A program made the translations under genes and the position numbers. A DNA stretch of 64,000 nt. It comes from an uncultured Rhodospirillaceae bacterium. Lineage in GTDB: Bacteria; Pseudomonadota; Alphaproteobacteria; Azospirillales; Azospirillaceae. The stretch is from the NCBI GenBank assembly GCA_937927415.1, contig CALBDS010000003.1, positions 381,358 to 445,357 on the forward strand. The letters are read 5' to 3'. How positions within the stretch are numbered: position 1 is the stretch's first letter; each line of letters opens with the position of its first letter. Below the pieces are notes generated by a model, which saw only the letters and a program-made list of their open reading frames with translations, was not told where the DNA came from and did not search any database. Below are positions 60,844-64,000 of this stretch, in pieces.

Positions 60844-61896
60844 ATGCCCCTCACCCGACGCAATGTGTTGACGGCGATGGCGACCGCCGGCGGGGCTGGC
60901 CTGTTCGGCGTTCCGGCGTTCGCGGCCGACAAGCGGGTGCTCGACATCTCCATCGTCGGCTTCACGCTCGGCATTCACATTCCGGCGGTGTACGCGCTGC
61001 GCCAGGGCATCACCGAAATGCCCGGCTATAGCCCATCCAACGTGTCACGCATCGACCGGCTGCCGGTGATCACCCAGTCGATCGTGTCCGGCCAGGGCGA
61101 TCTCGCCGACGGTGACGTCGTGTCCACGCTGAAGGCCGCCGAGGCGGGTGCGGATGTCCGCATCATCGGTCTGACCTACAACAACACCAGTCAGGTCTTC
61201 GTCGCCAATGCCGCGCGCGTGCGCAGCATCGAGGATCTGGCAAAGCCCGGTGTGACGGTGGCGGTCAACGCCATGGGTGATTTCATGCACGTCATGCTGA
61301 TGGGGCCGCTCACCAAGCGCGGGATCGACCTGGACAAGCTGACGGTGATCGAGATCGGCGGCTCGGGCAACCGCATGCGGGCGCTGATGGCCGGGCGGGT
61401 GGACGCTGTGCCGGTCCATTTCGATCAGGCCCGGGAGATGGCCAGGAAGGGCAATTTCATCACCCTGATCGAACCGTGGACCGAGTACGACGCATGGTTC
61501 GGGCAGGTGCTGTTCACCACCGACCGCTGGCTGTCCAAACCGGCCAACCGGCGCGCCGCGGTGGACGTTCTGAAGGCGGTGCTGATCGCCTTCCGGCGCG
61601 CCAACCGTGATCTCGACTGGTTCACCGAACAGTACCGGGTCTTCGCCACCACCAACCAGGCCCGCGACGCCAAACGCGAAGACCTGCGGGACACCTGGGC
61701 GACCTTGGCGGAGACCATCCGAGCCTGGCCCGACGACATGGACACGCTGACGCCCGAGCACTTCGCCAGCCTGCTGCCGCATTACCGCCGGGCAGGGGCG
61801 CTCAGCGGCAAGATCGACTTCAAGCAGGTGATCGACCGGTCCTGCCTCGATCAGGCGCTCCACGAACTCCAGCAGACATCCAACCAACCGGGCTGA
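60844..61896 (+). CDS. Tat-exported ABC substrate-binding protein (NMT1/SsuA-like)
   Basis: 350 residues. The N-terminus has a twin-arginine pattern (TRRNVLTAMATAGGAGLFG) and cleavage site AFAA-D. The body is NMT1/SsuA-like (DRLPVITQSIVSGQGDLADGDVVSTLKAAEAGADVRII, IGGSGNRMRALMAGRVDAVPVHFDQA). Twin-arginine export suggests folding or cofactor binding before secretion. Ligand should be the substrate of the neighbouring enzymes. The ATG follows GGAAGGATTCTCG. Confidence 0.88.
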   Translation: MPLTRRNVLTAMATAGGAGLFGVPAFAADKRVLDISIVGFTLGIHIPAVYALRQGITEMPGYSPSNVSRIDRLPVITQSIVSGQGDLADGDVVSTLKAAEAGADVRIIGLTYNNTSQVFVANAARVRSIEDLAKPGVTVAVNAMGDFMHVMLMGPLTKRGIDLDKLTVIEIGGSGNRMRALMAGRVDAVPVHFDQAREMARKGNFITLIEPWTEYDAWFGQVLFTTDRWLSKPANRRAAVDVLKAVLIAFRRANRDLDWFTEQYRVFATTNQARDAKREDLRDTWATLAETIRAWPDDMDTLTPEHFASLLPHYRRAGALSGKIDFKQVIDRSCLDQALHELQQTSNQPG

Positions 61897-61899
61897 TCC

Positions 61900-62685
61900 A
61901 TGCCGCATTCCAAGCTGATCATCGAGGACATCTCGAAAACCTTCCGGCGTGACGACGGCACGCAGATGCCGGTGCTGCTCAACCAGTCGATGGAGGTGGC
62001 CGATCGCGAGTTCGTGGCGCTGCTGGGACCATCGGGGTGCGGCAAGTCCACCTTGCTGCGGATCATCAACGGGCTGGTCGCAACCGACACCGGCCGGGTG
62101 CTTCTCAACGGCAAGGACATTACCGGCCGGCCGGGCGAGGGCTGCGGCATGGTGTTCCAAAGCTCCGACCTGCTGCCATGGCGCACCGCGCTCGGCAACG
62201 TGGAGTTCGGGCTGGAGGTGCAGGGGGTCGGCAAGGCGGATCGGCAGCGGGTCAGCCGCGACCTGCTGCGCCGCGTCGGGCTGACGGAGTTCGAGCACGC
62301 CTATCCGCACCAGCTTTCCGGGGGCATGCAGCAGCGCGTCGGCATTGCCCGCGCCTTCGCCATCAACCCCGAGGTGCTGCTGATGGACGAGCCGTTCGGC
62401 GCGCTCGACGTGCAGACCCGCGACGACATGCAGGTGGAACTGCTGCGCCTGTGGGAGGACAACCAGAAAACCGTGCTGTTCGTCACCCACGGTATTGAGG
62501 AGGCGCTCTACCTCGCCGACCGGGTGATGGTGTTCAGTCCGCGGCCGGCGCGCGTGCTCAAGGTCTTCGACATTCCGTTCCCGCGCCCGCGGCGCGAGGA
62601 GATCAAGACCGAGCCGCTGTTCCTGGAGATGCGGCGCGAGATCGGCGGCCTGCTGCGGGCGTCCCGAGAACCCGCCCTGGCATAA
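61900..62685 (+). CDS. SsuB/TauB-type ABC ATPase
   Basis: 261-residue ATPase: Walker A GPSGCGKSTLL, Q-loop FQSSDLLPWRTALGNVEFG, signature LSGGMQQRVGIARAF, Walker B VLLMDEPFGALD and H-loop VTHGIEEAL. It energises the transporter formed by the two permeases and the Tat-exported binding protein. Confidence 0.93.
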   Translation: MPHSKLIIEDISKTFRRDDGTQMPVLLNQSMEVADREFVALLGPSGCGKSTLLRIINGLVATDTGRVLLNGKDITGRPGEGCGMVFQSSDLLPWRTALGNVEFGLEVQGVGKADRQRVSRDLLRRVGLTEFEHAYPHQLSGGMQQRVGIARAFAINPEVLLMDEPFGALDVQTRDDMQVELLRLWEDNQKTVLFVTHGIEEALYLADRVMVFSPRPARVLKVFDIPFPRPRREEIKTEPLFLEMRREIGGLLRASREPALA

Positions 62686-62698
62686 AGGATGACGTGCC

Positions 62699-63583
62699 GT
62701 GTTCGCTCCTCCCCGCGTGCTGCCGACCACCGTTTTCGCCGAACTGCCGGCCGCCCTGTCGCTGGCGGGTGAGCCGTCGGAATGGCTGTTCGGCAAGGAC
62801 AAGCCCGACCACGGCGCCTTCCTGGAAGGCCCGGTGTTCGACCCGCTCGGCAACCTGTACGTCGTCGATATCCCGTTTGGGCGCATCTTCCGCATCGCGC
62901 CGGACGGCCGCTTCGCCATGGTGGTGCGCTACGATGGCGAGCCGAACGGGCTGGCCCGCCACCCCGACGGCCGCCTGTTCATTGCTGACCACCGCCGCGG
63001 CATCCTCGCGCTCGATCCGGACTCCGGCCGCATGGAGGCGGTGTTGACGCGGGCGCGGCGCGAGGGCTTCAAGGGTACCAACGACCTGATCTTCGCGTCC
63101 GACGGTGATCTCTACTTCACCGACCAGGGCCAGACCGGGCTGCACGACCCGACCGGACGGCTCTACCGGTATGGTGCCGACGGGCGCCTCGACCGCCTGC
63201 TCGACAACGTACCCAGTCCCAACGGACTGGTGTTGACTCCCGACCAGAAGGCGCTGTTCCTCGCGGTCACCCGCGCCAACCAGATCTGGCGCGTGCCGCT
63301 GCACTCGGACGGTTCGGTCGGCAAGGTCGGGCTGTTCATCCAGCTCCAGGGCGGGCTGACGGGTCCCGACGGGCTGGCGATGGACCGTTCGGGCCGGCTG
63401 GCGGTGGCGCATTGCGGGATGGGTGTCGCGTGGGTGTTCAGCCCGCTGGGCGAGCCGCTGTACCGCATCAACTCCTGCCGCGGCCTCTCCGTCTCCAACC
63501 TGTGTTTCGGCCCCGACGGCCGGACGCTGTACATTACCGAATCCGACAGCAGCACCATCCTGCGCGCCGAGCTGCCGGACTGA
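62699..63583 (+). CDS. SMP-30/gluconolactonase-family protein
   Basis: 294-residue six-bladed beta-propeller of the SMP-30/lactonase family (EGPVFDPLGNLYVVDIPFGRIFRI with the metal-binding glutamate, GEPNGLARHPDGRLFIADH, KGTNDLIFASDGDLYFTD, PSPNGLVLTPDQ, ITESDSSTILRA). Such enzymes use a divalent metal to hydrolyse lactones. GTG 62699 is the start, with AAGGA 11 bases upstream. Last gene of the aconitase-transporter operon; its lactonase role hints that the imported compound is or becomes a lactone. No signal peptide is seen. Confidence 0.88.
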   Translation: MFAPPRVLPTTVFAELPAALSLAGEPSEWLFGKDKPDHGAFLEGPVFDPLGNLYVVDIPFGRIFRIAPDGRFAMVVRYDGEPNGLARHPDGRLFIADHRRGILALDPDSGRMEAVLTRARREGFKGTNDLIFASDGDLYFTDQGQTGLHDPTGRLYRYGADGRLDRLLDNVPSPNGLVLTPDQKALFLAVTRANQIWRVPLHSDGSVGKVGLFIQLQGGLTGPDGLAMDRSGRLAVAHCGMGVAWVFSPLGEPLYRINSCRGLSVSNLCFGPDGRTLYITESDSSTILRAELPD

Positions 63584-63611
63584 CCAGGGGAAACGCTTGA
63601 ACGGCTTCAAA

Positions 63612-63945
63612 GTGTCTGGCGGATGTCGCGGACCGCCCACACCGGCTTCGTCCCGGACACTCTGGAGCAGGCGCTTCACGAGCGCCGGCCAGCCAAGGGC
63701 GGCGGCCTCATCCACCGCTCCGACTGCGGGCCGCAATACGTTGCTATCCGGTACACCGAACGCCTCACCGAGGCCGGCACCGAACCTTCGTGGGCAGCGT
63801 CGGCGATTCGTACGATAATGCCTTGGCCGAGACGATCAATGGCCTCTGCAAGACCGCAGTGATCCGGCGCCGCGGACCCTGGCGGACCCGGGAAGCCGTC
63901 GGGTTCACCACCCTGGAATGAGTGGTCTGCTTCAACCACCGAAAC
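63612..63945 (+). mobile_element. Decayed IS3-family transposase remnant (orfB)
   Basis: Starts inside orfB (WRMSRTAHTGFVPDTLEQAL, HERRPAKGGGLIHRSDCGPQ, YVAIRYTERLTEAG). One base is lost near 63789, shifting frame into GSVGDSYDNALAETINGLCK, which reaches a stop (TGA, 63919-63921) where relatives have tryptophan, then FNHR before homology ends. It is the same IS group as the remnant at 44318 and in the same orientation. No terminal repeat is seen before the window ends. Confidence 0.85.
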
Positions 63946-64000
63946 CGGGGCTGCCGCCCCATAGGCGCTAGGATAAGGGTGGACGAGAGGAATCTCGGTG

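Overview
The window is GC-rich DNA from an alphaproteobacterium, most likely a relative of Azospirillum (Rhodospirillales). The evidence is the leftward trpG-trpD-trpC-moaC-moeA-lexA block, a LexA box of the alphaproteobacterial type (GTTC-N7-GTTC), cueR and an electron-transfer flavoprotein:ubiquinone oxidoreductase gene. I found no rRNA or tRNA gene, CRISPR array or replication origin.

Region 1 (1-19.4 kb) is housekeeping: a partial M20 peptidase, lexA, moeA, an in-frame GNAT-MoaC fusion, trpCDG, a copper-sensing cueR operon with its own MerR-type promoter, an N-formylglutamate hydrolase, ispE with a TPR lipoprotein-like neighbour, a phosphotransferase, moaB, a lytic transglycosylase, a family 4-like uracil-DNA glycosylase and ETF-QO.

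Region 2 (19.4-32.5 kb) is a catabolic cluster for a phenylpropionate-like aromatic acid. An IclR/MhpR-type regulator sits divergent to mhpB, a two-component flavin monooxygenase (in place of MhpA), a Liv-type ABC transporter (with a fused permease-ATPase), mhpD, mhpF, mhpE, a hemerythrin protein and mhpC. A palindrome that looks like the known MhpR operator lies between regulator and operon.

Region 3 (32.5-44.3 kb) holds a chemoreceptor and a complete 2-aminoethylphosphonate (AEP) system: an AEP ABC transporter (phnS, phnT, fused phnU), a LysR regulator, phnW, phnX, a FAD amine oxidase, and a class-III-aminotransferase-fold enzyme matching (R)-1-hydroxy-AEP ammonia-lyase (PbfA). Together these should channel AEP and its hydroxylated or N-methylated derivatives to phosphonoacetaldehyde and then to acetaldehyde plus phosphate.

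Region 4 (44.3-64.0 kb) looks like an acquired island bracketed by two decayed, directly oriented IS3-family remnants. The left remnant is itself interrupted by a 238-bp internally deleted IS30-family element with a clear 3-bp target duplication. The island carries an MFS protein with an extra N-terminal sensor-like part, a class III CoA-transferase, a citryl-CoA-lyase-like enzyme, a sensory set (HD-GYP response regulator, chemoreceptor, orphan binding protein), a TauD-type dioxygenase, a half-length PrpF, an AcnA/AcnD-type aconitase, a complete SsuABC/TauABC-type ABC transporter and an SMP-30 lactonase. An AT-rich palindrome lies upstream of both the MFS operon and the aconitase operon. I infer a pathway for uptake, lactone opening, isomerisation/hydration and CoA-dependent cleavage of a tri- or dicarboxylic acid; the substrate cannot be read from sequence. 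This island is the best candidate for an undescribed system.
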